Shown here one piece after another: positions 23,283 through 33,890 of a stretch of DNA of 64,000 nucleotides; the first letter of the stretch is position 1, and the number at the start of each line of letters is the position of its first letter. The notes beneath the pieces were generated by a model, which worked only from the letters and a program-made list of their open reading frames with translations, searched no databases and was not told the DNA's origin. The position numbers and the translations under genes are program-made. Where the stretch lies: NCBI GenBank assembly GCA_020466095.1, contig CM035808.1, positions 82,190,779-82,254,778 of the forward strand, read 5' to 3'. This DNA comes from Chlorops oryzae. Its lineage: Eukaryota; Arthropoda; Insecta; Diptera; Chloropidae.

Positions 23283-23980
23283 TCACCTTTTGCAATTTTT
23301 AAAAGTGCATTGTTTCGAAGCATGGCCAGATTTTAGACAATTGACACAAAGTTTTTGTTTCTGTACAAACTTGAGGCGTTCTGGAACTTTCGATTGCAAG
23401 AATTTTTTGCAGTAGTATAGTGGATGATTTCCATTTTCACATTTTGCAGCTTCCATCTTCTTGAGTGTCTGACATTGCTTACATGTTCGTGATGAATAAT
23501 TGGACCTTTTTACTTCAATTGTCTCAATTGATTGAAAATGTCTTTCCAAGTACTCTAAAAATTCCTTCACTGTTGGAAGTTCTCGAGGTTTCGATAATGA
23601 CTGCTCGAATCTTAACCGAGTAGGTTGATCAAGTTTTTTTAAAAGTATATGTAGCAACAATGGATCCCAGTTTTCTACATTTATATCCAGATTTTCAAGA
23701 GCCAGTAAACATTATAATGTCCAATCTTGAAATTGTCGGCTGCTGCGTTGCCAGAGGTGTCCACCAGTTCTTGGATGTATTTGCTGACTAGTAAACGCCT
23801 GTTACTGTAGCGATCTACCAGCAAATTTCAAGCTCCATCGAAATTTTCTTCAGTTGCTGAAACGTGTTGAAGTAATCTGGATGCTTCGCCCGCGTAATGT
23901 GTTTTTAAGTACCACATTTTTTGTACTTTTGGCACTGCTTGATTAACCACGAGTTTTGAGAAGAGGTCGTAAAATTCTTG
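23283..23980 (-). pseudogene. Pao-like retrotransposon: Gag C-terminal region with zinc knuckles
   Basis: Frame 23660-23283 carries RFEQSLSKPRELPTVKEFLEYL (conserved BEL/Pao Gag), CKQCQTLKKMEAAKCENGNHPLYYC-type first knuckle, then CVNCLKSGHASKQC, a C-x2-C-x4-H-x4-C knuckle. 23661-23980 is the same Gag with lost frame. These knuckles bind and package RNA. Confidence 0.75.
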
Positions 23981-24688
23981 TCACTTCAAGTAGTTGCCAT
24001 CAAATTTAGGTATGTTGATTTTTGGCAATGGAATTTTTTGAACTTCACCATTGCTATTTAAAGAGTTTTGCTGAGTAGAAATGTTATTTCGAAGATTCTC
24101 TCTTACAATACTCTCTAATCTTATGAATCGACTGACGTTGTTACCACTGGTGTCTGGATAATCCTCCATTTCACATATTTGAAAGTGTATATTTTCGATG
24201 TTTTCCCAAAGTTTGAGTACTATTGGAGCATCGTGTTGCGAGAAGTGGTCCTGGAATACCCTTTCCAATGATGATATCATTGCTGCTTGTCTGCAAAATA
24301 GCTTAGTGAGTTCAGGAGGTGTGTTTTGTTGTTCTCCTGTCCTTACTGACCCGCCTTGTTAATTGTCGTCGTTCATATATGTCTTATTTGCTGCCAATTT
24401 CAAAATTGATTGCTGGAATTTGTCCTCATACTGTTTTACTGCGTCTGCCGTGATTTTGTAATATCGATTGGTGAAGTAGTCGTGACTCATCGGTTTGTCT
24501 TCCCCTTTGAGTATTTTGTTGTTTGTCTCTTCGAACACCATCCATGCCGTATTCAACCTCTTCAACCTTTCTTGGTAGTTACTCTCATCTTTTCTCGATA
24601 GCGGATCTTTTTTGAAGTTGGAGATGATTTTCTCAATGTTTTTTCCATTCTCTTTTTGAGCTTGGACTAGTTCTGCAAACGACGACAT
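23981..24688 (-). pseudogene. Pao-like retrotransposon: Gag N-terminal region
   Basis: ATG at 24688 opens MSSFAELVQAQKENGKNIEK..., homologous to the Gag start at 9235. Frame 24688-24359 stops, then Gag continues at 24280-23981 (LPKINIPKFDGNYLK, the conserved LPKLxLPxFxG Gag motif). Gag forms the particle that encloses element RNA. The element runs leftward to 21782 through zinc knuckle, protease and RT. The stop at 24359 and later shifts make it inactive. Confidence 0.8.
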
Positions 24689-24800
24689 TGTTGGATAAAT
24701 TAAGTGTTATCGCACTGGTCCTTTCTTAGAATTCTGGACTGTGTTCACTTAAGTGGTGACTATATAAGTACTTTCTACCAATTTTTTAAATTGATGATAC

Positions 24801-24905
24801 CTCCTGTGCCAATTTACGGGAGGTATGTTTAGAATTTACTCCTGTGCCGAGTAACAGGATGCAGGATGATATTTAATCCTGTGCCAGGTTACAGAATGTT
24901 CAATT
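24801..24905. repeat. Three ~45-bp hairpin-like repeats
   Basis: Three diverged units, each with TCCTGTGCC followed by (C/A)AxTTACRGG/GAGTAACAGG-type sequence able to fold back on TCCTG. They are upstream of the Pao-like Gag start, so they may sit in its leader or LTR. Confidence 0.5.
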
Positions 24906-25535
24906 GTACGTGTCCTTTTGAATTTAGGACTAGGGGTTACCAAATGTTTAGAGTAAGACTGATTTGCCTTACACTATGCTTGAGTCGTATTCAGGTGGTA
25001 CACCAAAATACTAAAAACAATTTACTGCCAGCACTTGTAACTGGGTAAATCGATGTCTGCAGAAGTTAATAAGTCAAAAGTTTATCATTATTTTCATAAC
25101 TTTATTCAATTTCTTCTTTCTCTTATATATTATAAATGCTAATTAAAGTACCTTTCTTGCAATATTCTTGACCTAATTAATATTTAAAATCAGCAAATCA
25201 ATAGGTGCATGCAATTCACTCAATAATAATTTCATCATAAAAGAAATAAGCAAGAAACCCAATTGAGTGCATTTACATATATATGCGTGTAAACAAAAAA
25301 CTATGAAAACGCCAAGTTGGTTGCCGTCACACAGTCCAAGTGAGATTATATACATACATATGCATGTATAAGCAAATCAAGATAAGCGAAATGACTGCGT
25401 TCATATATCTGTATGTCGCTCTTTATGTTGAAATATGTGATGAAACTGAACAGTTTCTTAAATGATGATTGCAAAATATTCGACTTTGTTGGAACCTTCC
25501 GCAAACGTGTTCTTATCCAAATCAATAGATTCAAT
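24906..25535. other. AT-rich stretch without a recognisable gene
   Basis: No coding pattern or clear repeat ends on either strand. Confidence 0.5.
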
Positions 25536-25830
25536 TCATTGCGGTGGCTCAGCACATTCAAAATATTTTGGAAGTTCTTAAAAATGATCGTATGAATATG
25601 GAAGGAGTCACAGCAGAGCTTATTGGTGAATCGCGCTTGATTACAACCGATCTAGGAATTAAATTAACGTTGCCACGTTTCGTTGGGAAGCAAAAGAACC
25701 GAAGTAATCCACCTGCAGCCAATGAAAATGAATACTGGCGACGCTCTATAATCATACTGTATCTCGATTCTCTAACGACGTCTTTCCAGCTACGAGTTTC
25801 GAAACGAAACACTCCAGCTTTCAAGTTGTG
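25536..25830 (+). pseudogene. Fragment of a hAT-type transposase
   Basis: The frame 25544-25987 contains LTLPRFVGKQKNRSNPPA, then ENEYWRRSIIILYLDSL. This 'PR...RQ..R.N.PA....YWR......LD.L' order occurs in zinc-finger-MYM/52K-repressor-like hAT transposases just before their dimerisation domain. Only ~90 residues are recognisable, with neither catalytic DDE nor BED finger. Host domestication cannot be argued from so short a piece. Confidence 0.45.
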
Positions 25831-26009
25831 TAGATTGCACCTTTGCATATGGTTAAATTTTGCACATTACAATGTACAACAGCAACTGTTGAGCGCTCTT
25901 CAGTATACTTCGTATGGTCAAAACGTGGTTGCAAAGCACTATGTGTGCAGAAAGGGTTTCGGGTCTATGTTTTATGAGCATATTTAGAAAATTTGTCAGC
26001 GATACTGTT

Positions 26010-28090
26010 AAGATCTTTAAGCTCAAATCACCGTTAAAAAATCCAAAGGTAGATATGTCGTAAGTCTACCATTTAAGGTCGAAGTTTTTTAATCCGCCCT
26101 TGCTTAGATTCATCGCGGTTTGGGGCTCGGACGCAGAAACAGAACCTGAAGAGAAGGCTTGCAAAAAAGCCGCTTATGCGCGACACGTTTCATTCAGTGT
26201 AAGCTAAATATCTGAAATATTATCGCATGGAGCAATGCTCCAACTCCAAAATGATACGCTAAAAATAATTTTGTTTCTTTTTATCTTCCCCATCATGCAA
26301 AAATGAAGCCAGAGAGTTCATCCAACAAAGTGCATGTGGTCTCCAATACGTCGCAAAAAACCTCATCCTCTTAATCGCTGATTGATGTGCGTAATGTCGG
26401 ACCATTGTTACAAGCGGATCTGGTCATCATTCTCCTTCACTGGCGCCTATACGGTTTCATGTTCAATGGGGACATCGAACAGATGCTGGTGCACGAGGAT
26501 GATCGAGCATTTCAACCCATCCTTTTTGGCGAGGAAGGAACTGGACTGGTCAGGAACTATTAATTTGAGCAGATTCTAAATCCGAGATGGGTGCACTGCA
26601 ATCCTTTTTTTTGCAGTTCAACTCCACGGATTCTGTGATACATCGGAGCGAGCGTGTTGTGCAGCACTCTACCTCCGCATCGAGAGGCCAAATCAAGTTC
26701 ATGCGCACTTGCTTAAGACAAAATCTAAGGTGACTCCATTGCAAACTGTCACCTTACCATGGCTCGACCTCTGCGCCGCTTTTCTCCTGTTCAAGTTATT
26801 CAATTTAATTATCGCTTAGCTTCATATTCACGAATATCAAACGGTTTTATGGAAAGATGCTTCGATCGTGCTGGCCCGGCTGAAACTTCCTTCGAATGCA
26901 TGAAAGACTTACGTGGCCAATTGAGTTTCCCAAATTCTGACCAACAATGGCAAAATTCCATGGCGCCATGTTCGATCGCGAGACAATCCACCTGATTTGG
27001 GGACCCGAAGGATGCTAGCTCAGGACATCTGTGAAAATTCTTTTTGGAGGCAAATCATTGCTCGTAGAATCGCCAGAGAAATGGCTCCAACTTGAAACCC
27101 CACCATCCACAACAATGGAAGAACGGAAGGCGGTCGCCTTCACCGTCATTAGCGAATGAGAGGACGTTATCGCTATATTTTCATCATACTATCGGGCGCT
27201 GCGAGTCATCGGGTAGCTAATGCGTTGCTACGCACAAGCGCAGAAATATATGGCACCGAGTCTCAACACACTCACTCTTTCACAAAATGAACTGATGTTA
27301 GCGAGAAATCGTTTAATTTTATTTTGCAAACATTTCATTATCCACTCGGAAAGAAGAGCGAGCTGTTATTTCTGAACCCTACGCTTGATGCTGATGAGCT
27401 CCTGCGCGTCAACGGCCGACTCAGTCACGCCGAACTCCAGTAAGATGAGAGGTATTAAATCATCGTGCCTACCCCTTCAGCATTTTTCCGCTTATTTTTG
27501 ATCTTCGCACACAACATGACGGCAATCAACTCATGATTCGTATGGTGCGACAAATTTTTACATCGCACGATTAAAACGAAAACACAAGAGCTGCATCACT
27601 CGCCGCAATACGAGCACCATACATATCCAACGGTTGAAGACGCAGATGATGGCCGCTCTGTCAGCTAAAATATCAAAGTTGTCGCTACCGTGTACGCATA
27701 TCGGTGTTGATTTTGTCGGACCGTTTGATATCAACTTCCTGTCGAGTGCCGCTGATGACCTTCCATTAAAGTATTTCCTACAAGGCTTCGAATGGCATCT
27801 AATTCCGCCCCACGCACCTCATATTAGTGGATTAAAGGAGGCGGCGATCAAAAGCATCAAGATCCGCTTCGTCAAGATATCTGGTCCGCACAAACTCTCG
27901 TTTGAAAAAATCGACTCATTTCTGGCATGAATTTAAGGAGACTTGAACTCGCGTCTGCTCACGGCGATGTCAAATGATCTTTCAGGGTTATTAACACTGG
28001 TACGCGGGCACTTCTTTCGAGGGGCCCCGATCACCGCTTGTCTCGAAGAATCACACGCTGATTTCGTTCGGTAGCCAGGCCCCTAAAATT
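26010..28090 (+). pseudogene. BEL/Pao relic: RT start, RNase H and integrase
   Basis: Broken frames on the plus strand follow BEL pol order: GRYVVSLPFK (26050), FNGDIEQMLVHEDDRAFQP (26463), then a deletion of the YVDD region. RNase H follows as LHGFCDTSERACCAALYLR (26610) and DASIVLARL, and RSRDNPPDLGTRRMLAQD (26985). The integrase zinc-binding and core region is near 27620-27920 (HIGVDFVGPFDI, FEWHLIPPHAPHISGL), with the post-core LNSRLLTAMSNDLSGLLTL-like stretch at 27950. The Asp-containing middle of the integrase core is deleted. It is most like element G in sequence. Numerous stops. Confidence 0.75.
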
Positions 28091-28463
28091 AGGCGAGAAC
28101 CGAACAAACCGAATACCTTGTTTTGTTCAACTACACAAAAACAACAAAAAAAGTTAAGTTTAAGTGTTTCAGAAAAAAATTTGGACGAGAGCAACCAACC
28201 GCTTGCCACGAAGGCGAAATATTACTTTATAAGTTTAAATATAGAACTAAGTCGTCAAAAAGGCGCATTTTGACTTTTCTAGTGTTTTTTTTTTTAAATA
28301 AATATCTTATGAATGAAATTAACGCGTCGCGCAATTCAGTTAACTTACGAGAAAAATAGAATAAACCACCAAACCATCAATCAACCATTAAATTTAGCCA
28401 ACGCGCCGATCCGGAAAATCAAAGGTACGCACTCTTTTTAACCTCTCTGAATTCAACACTTTG
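28091..28463 (+). repeat. Probable LTR remnant attached to the BEL relic
   Basis: After the integrase tail, sequence to 28440 is AT-rich and ends in AAAG|GTACGC at about 28425, the same donor-like motif found near the 3' end of the BEL LTRs at 5530, 33373 and 36470. No second copy is present for comparison. Confidence 0.4.
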
Positions 28464-31400
28464 AATATTAAACTTTTTTTTATTTGGGTATTCGACCTTT
28501 AGTATGATTATCATTCAATTAAAGAAGTTTTGTTCGAGCTCAAGGTCCAAAATTGTTGTATTTTTACTTTATACGTTCGATTTTTCGCTTTTTATCGAAA
28601 AGCATCATCAGGAACTCTAAAAATCCTACAAAACATCAGAAATTGTAATTTATGCGTTGTGTTGTTGGTATATTAATAAAATGTAGCATTTCTTATGTCA
28701 ATCTTTTATTGTAGGTGTGTTCTGTTTGTAACACATGAACGTTTTGCAAATCGAGAGAGTGCATTCTCTCAATACAGTGGGCTGATAATGCTGTTCCATT
28801 TGCATGTTTTGAATTCCTGGTTCGTTAATTTGATCCGTGGCCACTAAGTCTGGTTTTAAGAGAATTCTTTGTTGTTCCTTTATATATTTTGTCTCATCGT
28901 TCTTCGATATTTCCATTTCATTTTAGTCGGTATATAACGTTGTTTCTGTCTCATTTGTCTGTTTTGATTTTTGTGCTGCTGAAGAGTTTGTTCATTTTAT
29001 AGGCAATATTAATCTTTTTCTCATCATAATATTGTAACTTATCCAATCTCTCTGTTATTTTAGGCACAAATGTGACTGAGATGAATGCTCCATCTTGTTT
29101 CGGATTATTATAAATACCTTTATTTTAATTTTTCAATAATTTTTATATTAGGCTTCGAGTTATGTGTCTGGGGAAACTATTTGCGGTCAATGTTTTTTTT
29201 TTTTTCAATATTTCAATGTTCTGTATGTGGAACATTGGATCATTTATAGCCAAGATTCTTTTAATAAAGTTATATGCTGTGTTTTTAATCATATTTTTGG
29301 GATGTCTAGAAAAGTAATTTATTAGACGTCCAGGAGCCGGTGGTTTTTGATACCAGTTGAATCTTACTTTGCTGTCATATCGGCTTAATTTCGTATCCAG
29401 ATATGCTAATTGGTTGTAGTTTTTCTCTTTTTTCTTGAATTTAAGGCTGCTGTGGTACATATTTAGTTTTTCGAGCATTTGCTCAACTTCTTTTTCTTCT
29501 TTTTTATGATCATAAAGATATCGTCTACATATTTGGTCACACACTTAGGTTTAATCTTCATCTGCCGAATACATTCGTCTAGTTATTCCTCCATTACTAT
29601 GTCTGATATGAAAGGTGATGCTACATATGGGAGTCCTTTTTTTTGTATGTAAGTCTTATTCGAGTATTTGAGATAACGATTTTCTTTTATGCAGAAAGTC
29701 AAGGCTTGCATAAAAATTGTTGTTTTTATTTTGTTGCCCTCATTACCTCATCCTGTTTATCCTCATAATTGTTAGAGCGTGTGTCACCGGAATGCTTGGA
29801 AAAAGAGATACTACTTCAAAAGAAACCATGATTTCATCAGCTTCGATTGTTTTGTTGTCCAGTTTTTTTTTGAAGTCAATGGATTCCTTTACATTCTACA
29901 CAGAATTGTTTGTATAAAGCCGTAGTGTTTTAGTTAAGTATTTGCATAATTAATATGCAGGTGCATAAATTGTTGAACAAATTGGTCGTGGTGGGTTATC
30001 TTGCTTGTGAATTTTGGGCAGTCCATAAATTCTTGGGGTTGTGGGGGCATTCACTTTTAACCTGAATCGTTCGTTGGAATCTATTATTTTTGATTTTATC
30101 ATTCGGTCAATTATTTCCTCAGTCTTCTTATGTCATGTTGTTGTTGGATCTTTGTTTATTATGCCATATTCCATGATATTACACACTATCATTTGAATTC
30201 TTTTGCTATAGTCTGTTTCTTCCATTGCCATTGTTCTTTTATCCGCTAGTATTATAAGTATATTCTGATTTTTATTTAAAAATAGTTTTGTTTTCTCCAC
30301 TTTATTCAAGATGAATTTTTTCATCTTACCGCACTGTCGCTTGTTCATTTCGTTGTCCAATACTAATCTTAGTCTTGGTCTCGCTATCTCATATTCCTCT
30401 GGTTCTTCTTATGCTTTTATGCATTCTTCACTGTCTGTTATTAGTTGGAATATCGGTAGATCATGTTGTTGGTATGGTTATCGAAATTTCCGTCCGAGAG
30501 AGTACAATAGTTTTACATCCTCGGGTATTATTGTGTTAGTTTGGTTAGAGAACTAAGTATCGTTATACTTAATATCTGTGTTTGTGCTTGTTGCATTTTT
30601 AGCTCTTCAAATTTATTTTTTTTTTTTTTTGTTTAATTTTTCTCTCAAAAGCTTCGTTGCAAATATTCTCACAATTCCACAGCTGTGCGGGTTCTTCTGC
30701 GGTCATATGTTCTGTTATAAGGCGTCTAATTGTTCGTATTGTGTAGTTATTGAATTTTATTAAGAAATGGTTCTTTTTAATCATAAAGTTGGGAAAAGTG
30801 CGTTTTGGGTTCTCGATTACATTGTTGGCGTCGTTTATGAATTTTGGCTGTAACTCATGTTTATATCTAAACATCGAGGATATACAAGAAATTTTCGACG
30901 ACTACACTAGTAAAATTGTCTGCTGAATCTGAATATGAAGTCAGATAATTTATTTAACTAGAACAGTAGATGTAGGCTGTTATCCCTTTTTTGAGTTTTG
31001 AAGAAGAAATATGGTTGGTAAATTCCAATTATCTCCGGACACAATTTACCGATTTGAAGCTCTTAGCTACAAAATTGAGGGTAATGAAATTTTCTATCAA
31101 TACTGTTTAGAAACATTGGCTTAGAAGATGTAAATGAATTTTTCTTGAAATTTGTTTCATTTTTAACAAAATTTTTAGGCAAAAGTCAATTTTAGTCTAC
31201 ATGATAAAAAATTTTTAATTTTTGGTTCTTTCTTTGACATCAAAGAGTTATTTATAACAAAGAAAGTAAGCCCATGCCCATAATATATAAATGTGGCATA
31301 TATAAACACTAAAGTAAATATACTCAAAACTTATTTTGACCATAAGTTCTGATTGCACAGGAAAATAAAAAATAAAGGGGTTTTTGTGAGGAATGGTGAG

Positions 31401-32214
31401 ACAAAAACAAGGGTTGTGGGTTATTGCTGAACTGAGATTCGTTCCTAGCGCCCTAAATCACGAAAGGTATGACACGTCTTTCAATTTCCTATGTATTCTA
31501 GAAAATTCACCCTATGGTGGGTGCATGGGGTTACTGGGGGAGGAATCTGAGGATGGTGGGTAAAATCTGACTTAAAATTAGTGCTCAGCACCCCAAGTAA
31601 CCTTGGGTATGGTACTTCATCTTTCTGTATCAGGACCTTTATTTTTTATTTTCCTGTGCAATCAGTAGTTATGGTGAAATTGTGTTTTGAGTATATTTTC
31701 CTTAATGGATATATATGCCACATTTTCAGTGCTTATGTTGTCAGCTAGGCCTTTCTTTCTTCCTTATAAATCATGATTTGATGTAGAAGAAAGAAACAAG
31801 AATGAAAAAAATTTTATCATGTTGTAATTTAGACTAAAAGTGATTTTTTAAAAGAAATTTTGTTCAAAATGAAACAAATTTTAGAAAGAGTTCATTTACA
31901 TCTTCTAAGCTAATGGTTGGAAAGTGTTCCAAGCGTCGTTGATAGTAAATTTTATAACCCTTAATTTTGTAGCTTAAAACTTCAAATCGGTTAAATATGG
32001 CCGGAGATAATTTGAATTTACCAAGCATTTTTTTTTCCAAACTCAAAAAACGGAAAACAGGCTATATCTCGAAAATTGTACTTAGTAATTATCTGACTAC
32101 GTATTCGGATTCAGTAGAAAATTTGACAAAAGAAATGATCATAAAAAGCCGAAGCTCGCAATTTTTTTTTTAATTTTCATAAACTAGTGCTATCAGCAGT
32201 GAGTTGACTATTTC
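28464..32214 (-). mobile_element. Penelope-like retroelement, copy 2 (inverted relative to copy 1)
   Basis: Reverse complement of 15791-19511 with the same broken frames: endonuclease remnant 28698-28916, YVDD-bearing RT 29143-29544, finger region 30133-30360, N-terminal part 30599-30874, and the foldback at about 30885-32175. It shares stops and frame breaks with copy 1, so both derive from one already defective copy, or one is a duplicate of the other. Differences are few (for example an A-run length at the end of the RT thumb). Confidence 0.85.
28575..28615 (-). ncRNA. Hammerhead ribozyme-like motif (Penelope-like copy 2)
   Basis: Same arrangement as copy 1 on the minus strand: stem I GTTC/GAAC, CTGATGA, stem II hairpin, GAAA, AUC before stem I. 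No core base differs from copy 1. Confidence 0.65.
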
Positions 32215-33372
32215 AAGAAAAGTTCAATTGCTTTGACTGAAACAAATGATAGGACGAAATTTAGGATTAAAATTTTTTCTAAAAGGCTATTTATTTAGCT
32301 CAGACTCTTGATTGAATGTGATTCATAAGATTGTTCAGTGTATTATTTGCACAAAAAAACTAGTTTTTTACAGAGCCTTGATCCATTACCATTACGAAAA
32401 AAGCCTTGCGATAAATACCCAAGCTACCCAAGCAAACATTTTTCTTTTGAAACCATGTCGAAATTCATTTGTGTGATTCGGTTTGCAGGACGAATTTTCG
32501 CTTCAACTGTTGGCGAAAAGATTTCGCTCTTAACTTTTCTAACACCACTCCGATGACACGGTTTCTTGTGTCTTTCCGAACATTCGATATATTTACGCTG
32601 ATTTTTGTGTTTTTCAGACTTCACAATTCGTCTCGCATTACTTTAGTCAAAACCATGCAAGCTACATACTAACTTTTGTTCACAAATTGCTGGTGGGTGG
32701 TTCTGCAAGCTTTCGTTGAAACATGAAGCGATACTGAGAGTTGTTTTATGAACAAAAAAAAAAAAGAACAAAAAGTAAGAATTTTTGCTTAAAAAAAAAC
32801 CAAAAAAAATTAATCATACAAACAAAATTTCAAACGAAACACAAATTATTAAAAAAGGTTAATTTTAAGAATAGCATGCGACGGCAATTAATTAACATTA
32901 TTTTGTTTCGTAACGTCTTAGTCGTGAAACCCACCAGCTAAGCTTAAAACGCAAAAATCATGAAGGTCTAAGTTTAAATAAATTGCAAGTTTAATGACTT
33001 ATCGTGCGCTTTGTGGTGAATTTCTCAAGAAAGCTGGATGCTTACAGTAATAGAACCAGGCACGGCAGAACAGAATTTGCTCGAGTTAACTTGCGGTACA
33101 GTGGTAAACAAAACTACAATAAATCAAAATTCCAATGATTACGTTCCAAAATCAAGTCAAATAAAATATTATAAAAATTTTATTTCATATTGCACACTTT
33201 ACAACCAAAATTGACATTTCATAAAAGAAAATTAAACTTTTAACTTAAAAACTTCTGAAAGAGTACGGTGAGTATAGTAACTTCATAGTTGATTAAGTCC
33301 AACTGTCTTACTTTTTCTTTTTGGAAGAAATAAAGCATCTGTATAAAAAAACTTTAAACTTATTTTCCTAGC
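32215..33372. other. Non-coding stretch, A-rich in the second half
   Basis: No gene is supported. The short frames at 32338-32672 show no family pattern. 32740-32870 is A-rich low complexity. Confidence 0.5.
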
Positions 33373-33890
33373 TGTCCATTTTTGCCGCTTTCGCTACGCA
33401 GCAAGATCCCACCAGCGGCGAAAAAACGGGAAAAAAGAGGGCAGCACTCAGAGCCCAGCTGCTCTCCTTTTTCCCACCGGGCTCGACTGGCAACACCGGT
33501 CAGGAAAAACGGCCATTCCAAACGAACAGTTAAACGAAAAACACGTCCGCGATTTTTTCAAACTCGTTCCGATCTAACATATAAAAAAGTGGAGTGATTT
33601 ACGCCCACAACTTCAGGCCGCGTTCGCTATTAAATTTGTCATTCTGGACTCTTTTCCAAACCAAAAATATTAATAACCACAACGGCAAAAACAATTACCC
33701 AGCCATAAGTACAACGGAAGCAACAGAAACAGCAGCGGAAACAACAACAGTCACAGGATTATCAGAAGTAGTCAACCGATCCGTCCGACGCCGCCGTCAT
33801 TAAAGGTACGTGATTTTAATTTGAGCTAAATACGATTTCGCTTTGCCCCATTTGGGTCGCAAGACGACTGATTCTTTACGGGCCCAAACA
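33373..33890 (+). repeat. 5' LTR of BEL deletion-derivative B/C
   Basis: Starts TGTCCATTTTTGCCGC, ends ACGGGCCCAAACA, and is followed by TTGGCGATCCTGTG (primer-site position). 518 bp, strongly similar to 36470-36990. AAAG|GTACGTG donor-like site at 33805/33806. The flanking five bases CTAGC resemble but do not equal CTGAC after the 3' LTR. Confidence 0.85.
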
